A stretch of DNA of 64,000 nt from Sphingomonas colocasiae (GTDB taxonomy: Bacteria; Pseudomonadota; Alphaproteobacteria; Sphingomonadales; Sphingomonadaceae), in assembly GCF_019880585.1 (NCBI RefSeq), contig NZ_JAINVV010000012.1, positions 62,001 through 126,000 of the forward strand, given 5' to 3'. The notes below the pieces were generated by a model. The model ran no database searches. It was not told the origin of the DNA and saw nothing but the letters and a program-made list of their open reading frames with translations. The translations under genes were made by a program, and so were the position numbers. Numbering within the stretch: the stretch's first letter is position 1; each line of letters opens with the position of its first letter. Shown piece after piece: positions 38,975-47,914 of this stretch.

Positions 38975-39796
38975 ATGGCTTTTCCCTTCACACCCTCGCG
39001 TCCGCTCTGGCTGCTCGGCTGCGGCAACATGGCCGGCGCCATGCTCTCCCGCTGGCTCGAATCGGGGCTCGATCCCGCCGCCGTCACGATCGTCGATCCG
39101 ATGCGCACCGATGCGCCCGAGGGTGTCCGCCTGTGCGCCGTACCACCGGCCGACGAGCCCGCCCCTGCCGCGCTGCTCATCGGCATCAAGCCGCAGATCT
39201 TCATTGAGACCGCCGGCACGATCGACGCGCTCACCGGTCCGGAAACCGTGGTGATCTCGATCATGGCCGGCATCGACGGCGCAACGCTCGGCGATCGCTT
39301 CGCGCGGGCCGGCGGCATCGTGCGGCTGATGCCCAATCTGCCCGCGGCCCTGGGCCAGGGCGCCTCGATCCTCCACATCTGCCGCGATGGCGCCAACGCT
39401 CATGACGTGGCGGACGCATTGGCGCGACCGCTTGGCCTTGCATTATGGGTCGATCGCGAAGCGCTGATCGATGCCGGTACGGCCGTCTCCGGATCGGGGC
39501 CGGCCTTCGTCTATCGCTTCATCGACGCGATCGCCAAGGGTGCGGAGAAACTGGGGTTCGCGCCCGATCAGGCGGCGGCGCTCGCGCTGGCCACGGTGGG
39601 CGGGGCGGCGGCGCTTGCCGCAGCGTCGGATGTCAGCCCCGCAACGCTCGCCGACCGCGTCGCCAGCCCCGGCGGCACCACCCGGGCCGGACTCAACATA
39701 CTCGATGCCGATCAGTCGATCGACTCGCTGGTGGCGCGCACGCTGCAGGCGGCGTCGGATCGTGCCGTCGAACTGGCGGAAATGGCGCGCAACTAG
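38975..39796 (+). CDS. proC: Pyrroline-5-carboxylate reductase
   Basis: 273-aa enzyme for the last step of proline synthesis. NAD(P) binding: LLGCGNMAGAML (residues 12-23), a variant of the usual G-x-G-x-M. The ProC signature near residue 165-240 includes TAVSGSGPAFVYRFIDA and VASPGGTTRAGLNIL. The stop codon TAG lies at the very start of REP copy 2. Confidence 0.93.
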   Translation: MAFPFTPSRPLWLLGCGNMAGAMLSRWLESGLDPAAVTIVDPMRTDAPEGVRLCAVPPADEPAPAALLIGIKPQIFIETAGTIDALTGPETVVISIMAGIDGATLGDRFARAGGIVRLMPNLPAALGQGASILHICRDGANAHDVADALARPLGLALWVDREALIDAGTAVSGSGPAFVYRFIDAIAKGAEKLGFAPDQAAALALATVGGAAALAAASDVSPATLADRVASPGGTTRAGLNILDADQSIDSLVARTLQAASDRAVELAEMARN

Positions 39797-39842
39797 AGCA
39801 TCGTGCGGAAAAGTGGGAACCGATTTTCCGCAACAACGATGC
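39794..39842. repeat. REP-like palindrome, copy 2
   Basis: It begins TAGAGCATCGTGCGGAAAA and ends TTTTCCGCAACAACGATGC, with GTGGGAACCGA between the arms. It is the same family as copies at 31498 and 40431. Its first three bases are the stop codon of proC. Confidence 0.8.
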
Positions 39843-39855
39843 GATCACAAATATT

Positions 39856-39897
39856 TAGAGCAGGCTGCGTGATTCGGATTTCGCACAACCTGCTCTA
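39856..39897. repeat. TAGAGCAGG palindrome
   Basis: Inverted arms TAGAGCAGG (39856-39864) and CCTGCTCTA (39889-39897). The CTA end is the stop codon of msrB on the minus strand. It can act as a terminator between the convergent proC and msrB genes. Confidence 0.7.
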
Positions 39898-40392
39898 GAT
39901 CTTACTGGCCACGAACTTCATCGCGGTGCCGTTCATGCAATAGCGCTTGCCCGTCGGGCGCGGGCCGTCGTCGAAGACATGGCCGAGATGGCCGCCACAG
40001 CGGCGACAATGCACCTCGATGCGCAGCACGCCCAGGTCGAAATCGCGGCCCGTGCCCACCGCGTCGGGCAACGGCGCCCAGAAGCTGGGCCAACCCGTGC
40101 CACTGTCGAACTTGGTCTTCGAAGAGAAAAGCGGCAGTGCGCACCCCGCGCAGACGAAAGTGCCGGCGCGCTTTTCCTTGTCGAGCGGGCTGGTGAACGC
40201 CCGCTCGGTATGCGCCTGACGCAACACCGCATATTGGGCGGGGCTCAACCGCTTGCGCCATTCGGCATCGCTGAGCGTCAGCGGAAAGCGCTGCTGGGGC
40301 GCCGCCAATGCGCGCAAGCCGAGAAAACCGGCGCCCGCACCCATGGCGACCGCCGATCCGATCAACACGCGCCTGCTCATCACCGCCATCAT
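39895..40392 (-). CDS. msrB: Peptide-methionine (R)-S-oxide reductase with Tat signal
   Basis: 165-aa MsrB that reduces methionine-R-sulfoxide. The N-terminus has a twin-arginine leader MSRRVLIGSAVAMGAG ending near ALAAPQ, so the enzyme should be exported to the periplasm folded. Zinc ligands are CAGC (near 73) and CRRC (near 122). The catalytic cysteine is in RYCMNG (near 152). The ATG pair at 40392/40389 has a GGAGA ribosome-binding site; MSRRV at 40380 is another possible start. Confidence 0.9.
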   Translation of the reverse strand: MMAVMSRRVLIGSAVAMGAGAGFLGLRALAAPQQRFPLTLSDAEWRKRLSPAQYAVLRQAHTERAFTSPLDKEKRAGTFVCAGCALPLFSSKTKFDSGTGWPSFWAPLPDAVGTGRDFDLGVLRIEVHCRRCGGHLGHVFDDGPRPTGKRYCMNGTAMKFVASKI

Positions 40393-40430
40393 CGACCGTC
40401 TCCGCCGGTCAGATCCACGTTTTTGTTGTC

Positions 40431-40478
40431 GCATCGCTTTGCGGAAAACCGGTTCCCACTTTTCCGCGCGGTGCTTCA
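40431..40478. repeat. REP-like palindrome, copy 3
   Basis: Arms GCATCGCTTTGCGGAAAA (40431-40448) and TTTTCCGCGCGGTGC (40460-40474) around CCGGTTCCCAC. The stop codon of the cytochrome P450 gene (TCA, minus strand) is at the right end, in the position of the TAG/TCTA in the other copies. Confidence 0.78.
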
Positions 40479-41720
40479 ATAACGACTGAGCGTCACCGGC
40501 AGTTTCTTATAGCCGTTGACGAAGCAGGCCGGAACCCGCTCGACCGCTCCCGAGACATTCACGCGCATCCGCCGCTTCGCCATCTCCTCCAGCAGGATCG
40601 AGATCTGGAGTTCGGCGAGCCGCGCGCCGACGCAGCGGTGGATGCCGTAACCGAACGACAGATGCCGCCGCGCATTCTCGCGATCCACCTTCAGCCGATC
40701 GGCATCCTCGAACACGCTCTCGTCGCGATTGCCGGAAATATACCAGAGCGCCAGCTTGTCGCCCTTGGCGATCCTGTGGCCGAACAGCTCGCTGTCCTCC
40801 GCCGCCGTCCGGCGCATATGCGCGAGCGGCGTCTGCCAGCGGATGATCTCCGCGGTCGCATTGGCGATCAACCCCGGATCCGCCTCCAGCTTGGCGCGCT
40901 CGTCCGGAAACTGGTCGAGCCCATAGACGAGGCCCGACATCGAATTGCGCGTCGTATCGTTGCCGCCGACGATCAGCAGCACGAGATTGCCGATGAATTC
41001 GTTCTGCTCCATGTGGCTCATCGCTTCGGAATGCGCCATCATCGAGATCAGGTCCGGCTGGGGCGGCGCGCCGGCCTTCGCTGCCCAGAGCCGCGCGAAA
41101 TAGCCCGCCATCTCGAACATGATGTCGAGCCGCTGCTTGCGCGTTTCCTCGTTATGGACAAGCTCGATATTGCCGGCCCAGTCCGACCAATAGGGCAGCA
41201 GCCGGCGATCCTCCCATGGGAAGTCGAACAGGATCGCCAGCATCTGCGTGGTCAGTTCGATCGAGACGGTATCGACCCAGTCGAATTCCTTGTCCCAGGG
41301 CAGTTCGTCGAGCAGGTCGCCGGTGCGGTGCCGGATCGAATCGGCAAGCCGGGCGATCTCGCTGGGGGTGAAGGCGGGAGCGACGGTGCGGCGCTGCTCG
41401 GTATGTTTGGGCCGGTCCATCGCGATGAACATCGGCATCGAGAAATTGGCGGTTTCCTTGGGATCGGCCAGCGTGATCCCGCCATATTGCCAGGACGACG
41501 AATAGAGTTCGGGCAGCGATTCGACATGAACGATCGGCTTGTAGGTCGAGATCGACCAGTAAGGGCCGAAAGCGCTATCCTCGCAGCGATGGATCGGCGC
41601 TTCTGCGCGCAGCCGCCGGAACGGTTCCTGCCAGCGATGTTCGGTATAGAGCTCGGCGCGGCTGACATCGAGCGGATCTGCGGGCGCGAGCGGCGTGGCT
41701 GCGGGGGCGAGCGTGGCCAT
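40476..41720 (-). CDS. Cytochrome P450, CYP153-like
   Basis: 414-aa soluble P450. The I-helix is [16 protein letters not shown] (near residue 250) with the GGNDTTRN sequence that is characteristic of CYP153 alkane hydroxylases. The ExxR is in AEIIRW near 300, and the heme-binding loop [10 protein letters not shown] is near 360. No dedicated ferredoxin or reductase gene is beside it. The ATG at 41720 is chosen over 41726 because the AGGAG ribosome-binding site is 8 bases before it. Probable role: terminal hydroxylation of medium-chain alkyl groups, by family resemblance. Confidence 0.87.
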   Translation of the reverse strand: MATLAPAATPLAPADPLDVSRAELYTEHRWQEPFRRLRAEAPIHRCEDSAFGPYWSISTYKPIVHVESLPELYSSSWQYGGITLADPKETANFSMPMFIAMDRPKHTEQRRTVAPAFTPSEIARLADSIRHRTGDLLDELPWDKEFDWVDTVSIELTTQMLAILFDFPWEDRRLLPYWSDWAGNIELVHNEETRKQRLDIMFEMAGYFARLWAAKAGAPPQPDLISMMAHSEAMSHMEQNEFIGNLVLLIVGGNDTTRNSMSGLVYGLDQFPDERAKLEADPGLIANATAEIIRWQTPLAHMRRTAAEDSELFGHRIAKGDKLALWYISGNRDESVFEDADRLKVDRENARRHLSFGYGIHRCVGARLAELQISILLEEMAKRRMRVNVSGAVERVPACFVNGYKKLPVTLSRY

Positions 41721-41753
41721 CGGCATTTCTCCTATATCGCGTGTTCATGACCT

Positions 41754-41772
41754 GGGCGGATGCGATCCGCCC
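41754..41772 (-). terminator. Short GC-rich hairpin after the ABC permease
   Basis: 8-bp stem GGGCGGAT/ATCCGCCC with a 3-base loop. It lies 33 bp after the permease stop and about 35 bp before the P450 start. It could be a terminator or a leader hairpin; there is no T-tract. Confidence 0.35.
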
Positions 41773-41803
41773 GGGCAACGCGTTGAGTTGCAGAATGCCA
41801 CTA

Positions 41804-41819
41804 TTTACATCTGTGTCAA
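41804..41819 (-). promoter_or_regulatory. Operator-like palindrome upstream of the P450
   Basis: On the minus strand TTGACA-CAGA-TGTAAA is a perfect dyad TTNACA-N4-TGTNAA. It overlaps the stop of the ABC permease gene. The TTGACA part is also a perfect -35 box about 85-100 bp before the P450 ATG, so it may act as a promoter with a repressor site; the -10 is poor. Confidence 0.4.
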
Positions 41820-43070
41820 CGAGTCCGGATCGGCTTCGGCAAGATCTCCGTCGCGCTTGCGCCCGAACAGGAACTTGAAGCCGCCCGAACCCGATTTGAG
41901 CACGCCGCGACGGAACAGGCGGGCCGCGACGGTGATGGTAAGCGCCACCCAGAACAGTTGCCAGCCCAGGGCCAGGAGATGCGGCCAAAGCCGCGGATCG
42001 GTGGCACCCCGCGCCGCCATCGCGAAGGGGGAACTGAGCGGAAAGATCTGCGCGAAGAAGGCGAGCGTCGATCCCGGCGACGATGCGGCGGCCGAGGAAA
42101 GGCCGAACATGCCGACCTGGACGATGGTGATCGGGAGCGACAGCATCTGGATTTCGCGCACCGTCGAGGCCTGGGCGCCAACCCCCAGGAACACCGCGCC
42201 GAGCAGCATATAGGCCATGGTGAAATAGGCGGCGCCCAGCAGGAAGAAGAGCGGAAAGCCGATGGCCGGGACCGAGGCGGCGATCGACGCGGCGTCGGGC
42301 TGGATCAGGACCGCGCCACCGGCGATCGTGCCCCAAAAGGCGATGAACAGCAGCGCCACCCCGAACATGCCGATCAGCTTGCCGAGGAACACCGCCTCCA
42401 GCGGCACCGCCGCCGCCAGGATCTCGATCACCTTGTTGCCCTTTTCCTCCGCCATCATGCCGACGGCCTGACCGGCGAGCAGCAAGGTCAGAAAGAAGAT
42501 CACGAAGACCGCACCGAAGCCGATGCTCTGGCGGCCGCTGCGGCTGGGCGCCTCGCGCGTGACGGCGGAGATATCGGGATGGCTCAGCCGTTCCCCGGCG
42601 ACGATGCCGGCCCGATCGTTGCGCAGCGCCTGTTCGGCCAGTTCGGCCAGATAAGGCGCCGAAATCTCGCTGGTCGACGCGCGCAGGATCGTCGGGCGAT
42701 CGAGCGGCCCGTAAAGCACGGCATAGACGTCGGTCTCCTTGTCCGCCATCAGCGCACGCGCCTGCGCATCGGGATCGGCGGCCGGCGCCAGCACCCGCAG
42801 TTCGGCCGGCTTGTTCTCCGACCGATAGGTGGCGCGCAGCGTCGCATCCGCGCGCTGCAGTTTCGCGCCATCCACGGCGGGCACGAGCGCCGCGATCGCC
42901 GCCCGCTCGGTGACGTTCGACGCCATTTTCGATGCGCCCAGGCCCCCGACCAGGCCGAAACCGATCATGAAGAGCGGCGCGAGCAGGAAGACAAGGAAGG
43001 TCGGCGTCGCCACCGTGGCGACGAAATCGCGCCGTGCGATCACCGCGGTCTGGCGGAACAGGCGCTTCAT
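41805..43070 (-). CDS. ABC-2 type transporter permease (NatB-like)
   Basis: 421-aa membrane protein with one N-terminal helix (near residue 25-48), a large extracytoplasmic region (about 50-175), and five or more C-terminal helices starting with VFVIFFLTLLLAGQAVGMM near 190. It includes the MAEEKGNKVIEIL segment after the second helix, typical of NatB/YhaP permeases. It overlaps the ATPase gene by 4 bp. Exports sodium or other ligands in known relatives; here unknown. Confidence 0.85.
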   Translation of the reverse strand: MKRLFRQTAVIARRDFVATVATPTFLVFLLAPLFMIGFGLVGGLGASKMASNVTERAAIAALVPAVDGAKLQRADATLRATYRSENKPAELRVLAPAADPDAQARALMADKETDVYAVLYGPLDRPTILRASTSEISAPYLAELAEQALRNDRAGIVAGERLSHPDISAVTREAPSRSGRQSIGFGAVFVIFFLTLLLAGQAVGMMAEEKGNKVIEILAAAVPLEAVFLGKLIGMFGVALLFIAFWGTIAGGAVLIQPDAASIAASVPAIGFPLFFLLGAAYFTMAYMLLGAVFLGVGAQASTVREIQMLSLPITIVQVGMFGLSSAAASSPGSTLAFFAQIFPLSSPFAMAARGATDPRLWPHLLALGWQLFWVALTITVAARLFRRGVLKSGSGGFKFLFGRKRDGDLAEADPDSLTQM

Positions 43071-43984
43071 TCGACGTCCCCGATATTGGCCTGGCCGACG
43101 ATGCGTACAAAGGCGTCGTGCAGGCCCGGCCGCTCGATCGACAGACCGGCAATGCCATGGCCCCGCGCGATCAGCTTCTCCAGCAACGGCTCCACCCCAT
43201 TATCGGGCACGATGAAACGCCAGCGATCGTCGCGATGCTCGGCGCCGGGGGGCAGCAGCGCCGCCACACCCTCGCTATCGTTGCGCGGGGTGTAGGTGGC
43301 GCGCATCGGCAGCATCGCGCGCGCATCGTCGACCGTGCCCTCGAAGCGCCGCTTGCCGCCGGCGATGATCGCCAGCCGATCGCAGAGGCGTTCGGCATGC
43401 GCCATGACATGGGTGGAGAAAAGGATTGTGGCCCCCCGCGCGCGCTCCGCCACGATCAGCGCCTCGAGCCGTTCCTGATTGACGGGGTCGAGCCCCGAAA
43501 AGGGTTCGTCGAGGACGATCAGATCGGGGCGATGCACCAGCGAGCCGAGCAACTGGACGAGCTGCGCCATCCCTTTCGAAAGCTTGCGGATCTTCTCGTC
43601 CACCGCATGGCCGAGACCCGCATTCTCCAGCAGCGTCGCGGCGCGGGCGCGGCCCTCCTGCCAATCCAGCCCACGCAGCGCACCCATGAACGCGATCGCC
43701 TCGCGCGCTTTCATCGCGGGATAGAGACCGCGCTCCTCGGGAAGATAGCCGATCCTGTCGCCCACCGCGCGCGGGCGCGGATTGCCGAAGATGGCGCGCG
43801 TGCCGCGATCGGGCTCGATGATGCCGAGCACCATGCGCAGCGTCGTCGTCTTGCCCGCGCCATTGGGGCCGAGCACGCCGTAGATCATGCCCTGCGGCAC
43901 CGAAAGATCGACGCCGTCCACCGCGGTGCGGCTGCCGAAATATTTGGTGAGCCCCGATGCGCGGACCGCCGGCTGATCGGCCAT
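43067..43984 (-). CDS. ABC transporter ATP-binding protein (NatA-like)
   Basis: 305-aa ATPase. Walker A is GPNGAGKTTTL near 39, the Q-loop region GYLPEERGLYPAM near 85, the signature LSKGMAQLVQL near 135, and Walker B LIVLDEPFSGLDPV near 160. The signature LSKGMAQ is the form seen in NatA/YhaQ ATPases. A C-terminal domain of about 90 residues follows. Start ATG 43984 overlaps the stop of the upstream membrane protein gene by one base. Confidence 0.88.
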   Translation of the reverse strand: MADQPAVRASGLTKYFGSRTAVDGVDLSVPQGMIYGVLGPNGAGKTTTLRMVLGIIEPDRGTRAIFGNPRPRAVGDRIGYLPEERGLYPAMKAREAIAFMGALRGLDWQEGRARAATLLENAGLGHAVDEKIRKLSKGMAQLVQLLGSLVHRPDLIVLDEPFSGLDPVNQERLEALIVAERARGATILFSTHVMAHAERLCDRLAIIAGGKRRFEGTVDDARAMLPMRATYTPRNDSEGVAALLPPGAEHRDDRWRFIVPDNGVEPLLEKLIARGHGIAGLSIERPGLHDAFVRIVGQANIGDVE

Positions 43985-44517
43985 CAAATCTCCCTGGACG
44001 CGTGCCCGCCGATTGACGGTTTGGCCACTCCGCCGGCATAATGGCGGATCGCGGCGATGATCGCCAGCCCGGCGACGAGCAGTGAACAACCGCCGAACAG
44101 CCACCATTTGGCCTGGGTCACCAGCGTCTTGGCCGGAATCACCGCCGTATCGCCCTGAAGCATCAGCGCGATCAGCACATTCTCGGTCAGATCGACCAGG
44201 ATCAGCGCCAATCCGGGCGCCGCGACCAGCAGCTTGTTGCGATCGACCAGCCGTGCCGAAAGATTGGCGAAGCCGCCGCCATAGGCGATCGGATAGATCA
44301 TATCGAGCGTCAGCGTGATCAGCAGGTGAGTCGAGCGCTGGTCCGCCGTCATCGCCGCCAGCCGCGCCTCGTTCGCCGCCGGATCGGACAGCATGTCGAG
44401 CAGCGGCCCGCCAAGCCCCGCGCCAAAATAACCGAACGCCATGCCGACCAGAATCGCCACGGCAAGTAGAAAGATCAGGAAGCGGCCGCTTCCCACATAC
44501 GAAATACAGGCCTTCAT
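43984..44517 (-). CDS. Uncharacterised four-helix membrane protein
   Basis: 177-aa protein with a helix at residues 12-30, a loop with LLDMLSDPAANEARL, and three more helices (STHLLITLTLDMIYPIAYGG, VAAPGLALILVDLTENVLIALML and the C-terminal SLLVAGLAIIAAI). No family is recognised with confidence. It is operonic with the NatAB-like transporter downstream and divergent from queG. Confidence 0.65.
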   Translation of the reverse strand: MKACISYVGSGRFLIFLLAVAILVGMAFGYFGAGLGGPLLDMLSDPAANEARLAAMTADQRSTHLLITLTLDMIYPIAYGGGFANLSARLVDRNKLLVAAPGLALILVDLTENVLIALMLQGDTAVIPAKTLVTQAKWWLFGGCSLLVAGLAIIAAIRHYAGGVAKPSIGGHASREI

Positions 44518-44612
44518 CGTCCGTTTGTGTCCCCACACACATCCGCGATCGGGCGGATCAACCGGCTGGTCTCGAACCGTTGTCGCGTCTTATGCTAGCA
44601 AGCGGTTAGTTT

Positions 44613-45677
44613 ATGATAAACAGCGACTTCCAATCCGCCCTGAAAAAGGAAGCGGCCCGGATCGGTTTTGCCGCATGCGGAATCGCGCGCGCCGACGCCG
44701 CGCCCGAAAGCGCGGCGCGGCTGCATCAATGGCTGGCGGAAGGCCGGCATGGCGACATGATCTGGATGGAAAGCCGCGCGGCGGAGCGCGCACGGCCGCA
44801 GGGATTATGGGCACAGGCGCGATCGGTGATCATGCTGGGCATGAGCTATGCGCCCGGCGCCGATCCGCTTCGACTGGAGGCGGAAGGCGGCATCGGCCGG
44901 ATCTCGGTCTATGCGCAGGGCGGCGACTATCACGATGTGGTCAAGCGCGCGCTGAAGGAACTCGCGCGCTGGATCGTCGCCAATGCGACGAGCGACGACT
45001 CCGCGCCCGAACTCAAGGTGTTCGTCGACACTGCCCCGGTGATGGAGAAGCCGCTCGCGGAAGCCGCCGGGATCGGCTGGCAGGGCAAGCACAGCAATCT
45101 CGTCAACCGCGCGCATGGCAGCTGGCTGTTCCTGGGCGCGATCTATACGACGCTGGAACTGGCGCCCGACGCGCCCGGCGGCGGCCGCTGCGGATCGTGC
45201 GACGCCTGTCAGCGCGCCTGCCCGACCGATGCCTTTCCGGCACCGTATCGCGTCGATGCGCGGCGCTGCATCTCCTATCTCACGATCGAGCATAAGGGGC
45301 CGATCCCGGAGGAGTTCCGCGCCAGGCTGGGCAACCGCATCTATGGCTGCGACGATTGCCTGGCGGTCTGCCCCTGGAACAAGTTCGCCGCCGCCGCCGC
45401 CGCCAATCGCGCCTTCCTGCCGCGCGCGGAACTGGCGGCGCCGGCGCTCGCCGATCTGCTCGCGCTCGACGATGCCGGTTTCCGCCAGGTCTTCGCGGGC
45501 TCGCCGATCAAGCGGATCGGCCGCAACCGCATGGTGCGCAACGCCGCGATCGCGGCGGGCAACAGCGGCGACCCGGGCCTGCTCGAGCGCCTGTCACCCT
45601 TGACGGAGGACGAGGATGAAGCGGTGGCCGACGCCGCGCGCTGGGCGATCGCGAGGTTGGCTTGCGATCCGGCTTGA
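44613..45677 (+). CDS. queG: Epoxyqueuosine reductase
   Basis: 354-aa cobalamin-dependent enzyme that reduces epoxyqueuosine to queuosine in tRNA. The ferredoxin-like Fe-S sites are [16 protein letters not shown] near 194 and [14 protein letters not shown] near 240. The N-terminal cofactor domain has [11 protein letters not shown] and [16 protein letters not shown]-terminal HEAT-like region follows. It links the tRNA-modification theme with gluQ in this window, and with the cobalamin adenosyltransferase. Confidence 0.92.
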   Translation: MINSDFQSALKKEAARIGFAACGIARADAAPESAARLHQWLAEGRHGDMIWMESRAAERARPQGLWAQARSVIMLGMSYAPGADPLRLEAEGGIGRISVYAQGGDYHDVVKRALKELARWIVANATSDDSAPELKVFVDTAPVMEKPLAEAAGIGWQGKHSNLVNRAHGSWLFLGAIYTTLELAPDAPGGGRCGSCDACQRACPTDAFPAPYRVDARRCISYLTIEHKGPIPEEFRARLGNRIYGCDDCLAVCPWNKFAAAAAANRAFLPRAELAAPALADLLALDDAGFRQVFAGSPIKRIGRNRMVRNAAIAAGNSGDPGLLERLSPLTEDEDEAVADAARWAIARLACDPA

Positions 45678-45683
45678 ACTGCT

Positions 45684-46058
45684 TCAGCGGCGCGCGAACG
45701 AGGCGACGCACGACGCGCGATCGACGTCCGAACCGTCGAGCTGGCGTGCGTCGACATAGGTGACCACCGGTTCCTGCCCGTTGCGGCGCGCATAGAGATA
45801 GGCGTCGAGCACGCAGACGCCGCTGCCGAACTGGAGCTTGCGGCCATTGGCCTCCCGCACATCCTGATCGGGGCGGCCGAACATGCTGGTCAGCGACTTG
45901 GCGGTCTGCCCCATCACGCGTTCCAGTCCCGCCGTCGGGATCGGCGCCGGGCGAGACGGCGGGGGCACGGGCGCCGCAACCGGCCGGACCGGGGCGCCGC
46001 CGCCACATCCCGCGAGCAGCGCCAACATGGCGCCACAGGCCCAGCGGGCTATCCTCAT
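45684..46058 (-). CDS. Hypothetical lipoprotein
   Basis: 124-aa lipoprotein with a lipobox (LALLAGC, cysteine near 18) and a Pro-rich linker. A C-terminal domain follows with GRPDQDVREANGRKLQFGSGVCVLDAYLY and two cysteines that may form a disulfide. The GRPD and YLY sequence resembles SmpA/OmlA-like folds, but I do not assign it. It overlaps the EI24 gene by 4 bp. Confidence 0.7.
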   Translation of the reverse strand: MRIARWACGAMLALLAGCGGGAPVRPVAAPVPPPSRPAPIPTAGLERVMGQTAKSLTSMFGRPDQDVREANGRKLQFGSGVCVLDAYLYARRNGQEPVVTYVDARQLDGSDVDRASCVASFARR

Positions 46059-46753
46059 TCATCCCTCCCGTGAAACAGATGCGTCGCCATCGCCGCTCCC
46101 AGGATCGGCGCCAGCAGACCGGCGACAGGAACCACGAACAACCCGGTCACGACAAGCCCCAGCGCGAAGCGGCTGGTTCGCGTCGTCCCGAGCCAGCCCC
46201 GGATCGCCGACGAATCCATGTGGCGGGCGGCGACCATCTCGCCCAGATCGCGGCCGAGCAGCAGCGCGTTGACCACCACGAACAGCGCGACGGTGCCGAT
46301 GCCGGTGACGAGCAACGCCAGATAGACGGGCAGCGCCAACAGGTTGAACAGCAGCGCACGACCGGCCGAGGCCAATCCCATATGCACGGTCCGCGCGAGC
46401 GAAACCGGGCGCGCACGCGCCAGCGCTTCGGGATAGTGCCGCCGCTCGACCGCCTCGACCACCGCATCGGCGAACAGGCCGATCACCGCAACGGCGACGA
46501 CGCGGAACAGCAGCCAAGCCGAGATCACTGCGATCATCGCGGCGCCGGCCGCGACCGCGAAGCCGCCATTCGCACCCCACCCCCATGATGCGGCCAGGCT
46601 GGTCACCGCCCACCAGAACGCCGCGCCGAGGAGAATGACGATGGCGAGCGTGGCGGCCAGGCTTTTCCCCAACACCTTCAGGATCGGCGGATCGGCGAGC
46701 TGACCGAGCGAAGACAGGAAAGCACGAAGCATGACAGAGGGATGCGGCATCAT
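46055..46753 (-). CDS. EI24 domain (CysZ-like) membrane protein
   Basis: 232-aa protein with about five membrane segments and the EI24/CysZ family features: N-terminal LSSLGQLADPPILKVLGKSL, a second helix SAWLLFRVVAVAVIGLFADAVVEAVERRHYP, and YLALLVTGIGTVALFVVVNALLLGRDL. CysZ is a sulfate channel; alphaproteobacterial relatives are uncharacterised. ATG 46753 or 46750 is chosen. Confidence 0.82.
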   Translation of the reverse strand: MMPHPSVMLRAFLSSLGQLADPPILKVLGKSLAATLAIVILLGAAFWWAVTSLAASWGWGANGGFAVAAGAAMIAVISAWLLFRVVAVAVIGLFADAVVEAVERRHYPEALARARPVSLARTVHMGLASAGRALLFNLLALPVYLALLVTGIGTVALFVVVNALLLGRDLGEMVAARHMDSSAIRGWLGTTRTSRFALGLVVTGLFVVPVAGLLAPILGAAMATHLFHGRDE

Positions 46754-46839
46754 GGCCGCCCCCGTCAACGTGCGGTTGCACCGGTCACCCTCCCTCACTA
46801 GAGGCCGGAAAATATACGCATCGCGCAGGAGTTTTCGAA

Positions 46840-47841
46840 TTGAGCCAGCCCAGTCATGACATCGTCGCCATCGGCAACGCGATCGTCGACGTGATCGCCC
46901 GCGCCGACGATGGCTTTATCGCGCAGGAAGGGCTGGCCAAGGGCTCGATGCAATTGCTCTTCACCACCGAAGAAGCGGAAGCGCTCTACGCCAAGATGGG
47001 CGCCGGCCTGGAAGCGAGCGGCGGATCGGCGGCCAACACCGTCGCCGGGCTCGCGGCGCTCGGGCGCAAATGCGGTTTCATCGGCCAGGTCGCGCCGGAT
47101 CAGCTCGGCGCGGTGTTCGCGCACGATATCCGCGCGCAGGGCGTCTCCTTCACCACCGAAGTCCGCGCCGAAGCCGAACCGCCGACGGCGCGCTGCCTGA
47201 TCCTGGTGACCCCCGATGGCCAGCGCACTATGAACACCTTTCTGGGAGCCTCGCAGTTCCTGCCGGCGGCAGCGCTGGACGAGGCGCTGATCGCCGATGC
47301 GGCGATCCTCTATCTCGAAGGCTATCTCTGGGATCCCGAGGAACCCCGCGCCGCGATGCGCAAGGCGATCGCGATCGCGCGCGGCGCCGGCCGCAAGGTG
47401 GCGTTCACCTTGTCCGACACCTTCTGCATCTCGCGCCATCGCGCCGATTTCGTGAAGCTGATCGAGGATGGCGATATCGACATCCTGTTCGCCAACGAGG
47501 CTGAGATCACCGCGCTGACCGAACTCGACGATTTCGAGGCGGCGGTGGCCAAGGCGAGCGCGAGCGTGCCGCTGCTGGTGGTGACGCGCAGCGAGAAGGG
47601 CGCGATCGCGATCAAGGACGGCGCGCGCTTCGCGGCGCCGGCCGAACCGATCGACACGGTCGTCGACACCACCGGCGCCGGCGACCTGTTCGCCGCCGGC
47701 TTCCTGGCCGGGCAGGCCGAGGGCCGCTCGGTCGAGGACAGCCTGACCATGGGCGCGATCTGCGCCGCCGAGATCATCTCGCATTATGGCGCCCGTCCCG
47801 AGGCCGATCTCAAGGAACTGGTGACGAAGCGCTTTGGCTGA
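46840..47841 (+). CDS. Adenosine kinase (PfkB family), TTG start
   Basis: 333-aa sugar kinase. The N-terminal fold is IVAIGNAIVDVIARADD, followed by ASGGSAANTVAGLAALG near 60 (substrate site), and the C-terminal PfkB signature DTTGAGDLFAAGFLAG near 272 with the anion hole and catalytic Asp. Similar alphaproteobacterial proteins are annotated as adenosine kinase. The TTG at 46840 has an AGGAG ribosome-binding site 8 bases upstream; no ATG fits as well. Confidence 0.88.
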   Translation: MSQPSHDIVAIGNAIVDVIARADDGFIAQEGLAKGSMQLLFTTEEAEALYAKMGAGLEASGGSAANTVAGLAALGRKCGFIGQVAPDQLGAVFAHDIRAQGVSFTTEVRAEAEPPTARCLILVTPDGQRTMNTFLGASQFLPAAALDEALIADAAILYLEGYLWDPEEPRAAMRKAIAIARGAGRKVAFTLSDTFCISRHRADFVKLIEDGDIDILFANEAEITALTELDDFEAAVAKASASVPLLVVTRSEKGAIAIKDGARFAAPAEPIDTVVDTTGAGDLFAAGFLAGQAEGRSVEDSLTMGAICAAEIISHYGARPEADLKELVTKRFG

Positions 47842-47866
47842 AGTCAGCACAGTTCGGTAAAGCAAA

Positions 47867-47900
47867 AAAAGGGGAGGCCGAGGCCTCCCCTTTTCTTTTT
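47867..47900. terminator. Bidirectional Rho-independent terminator
   Basis: A 13-bp stem AAAAGGGGAGGCC/GGCCTCCCCTTTT with a 2-base gap (really a tight loop), flanked by T-rich and A-rich tracts on both sides. It serves the convergent adenosine kinase and permease genes. Confidence 0.88.
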
Positions 47901-47914
47901 GCGTTCAAGCCCGA

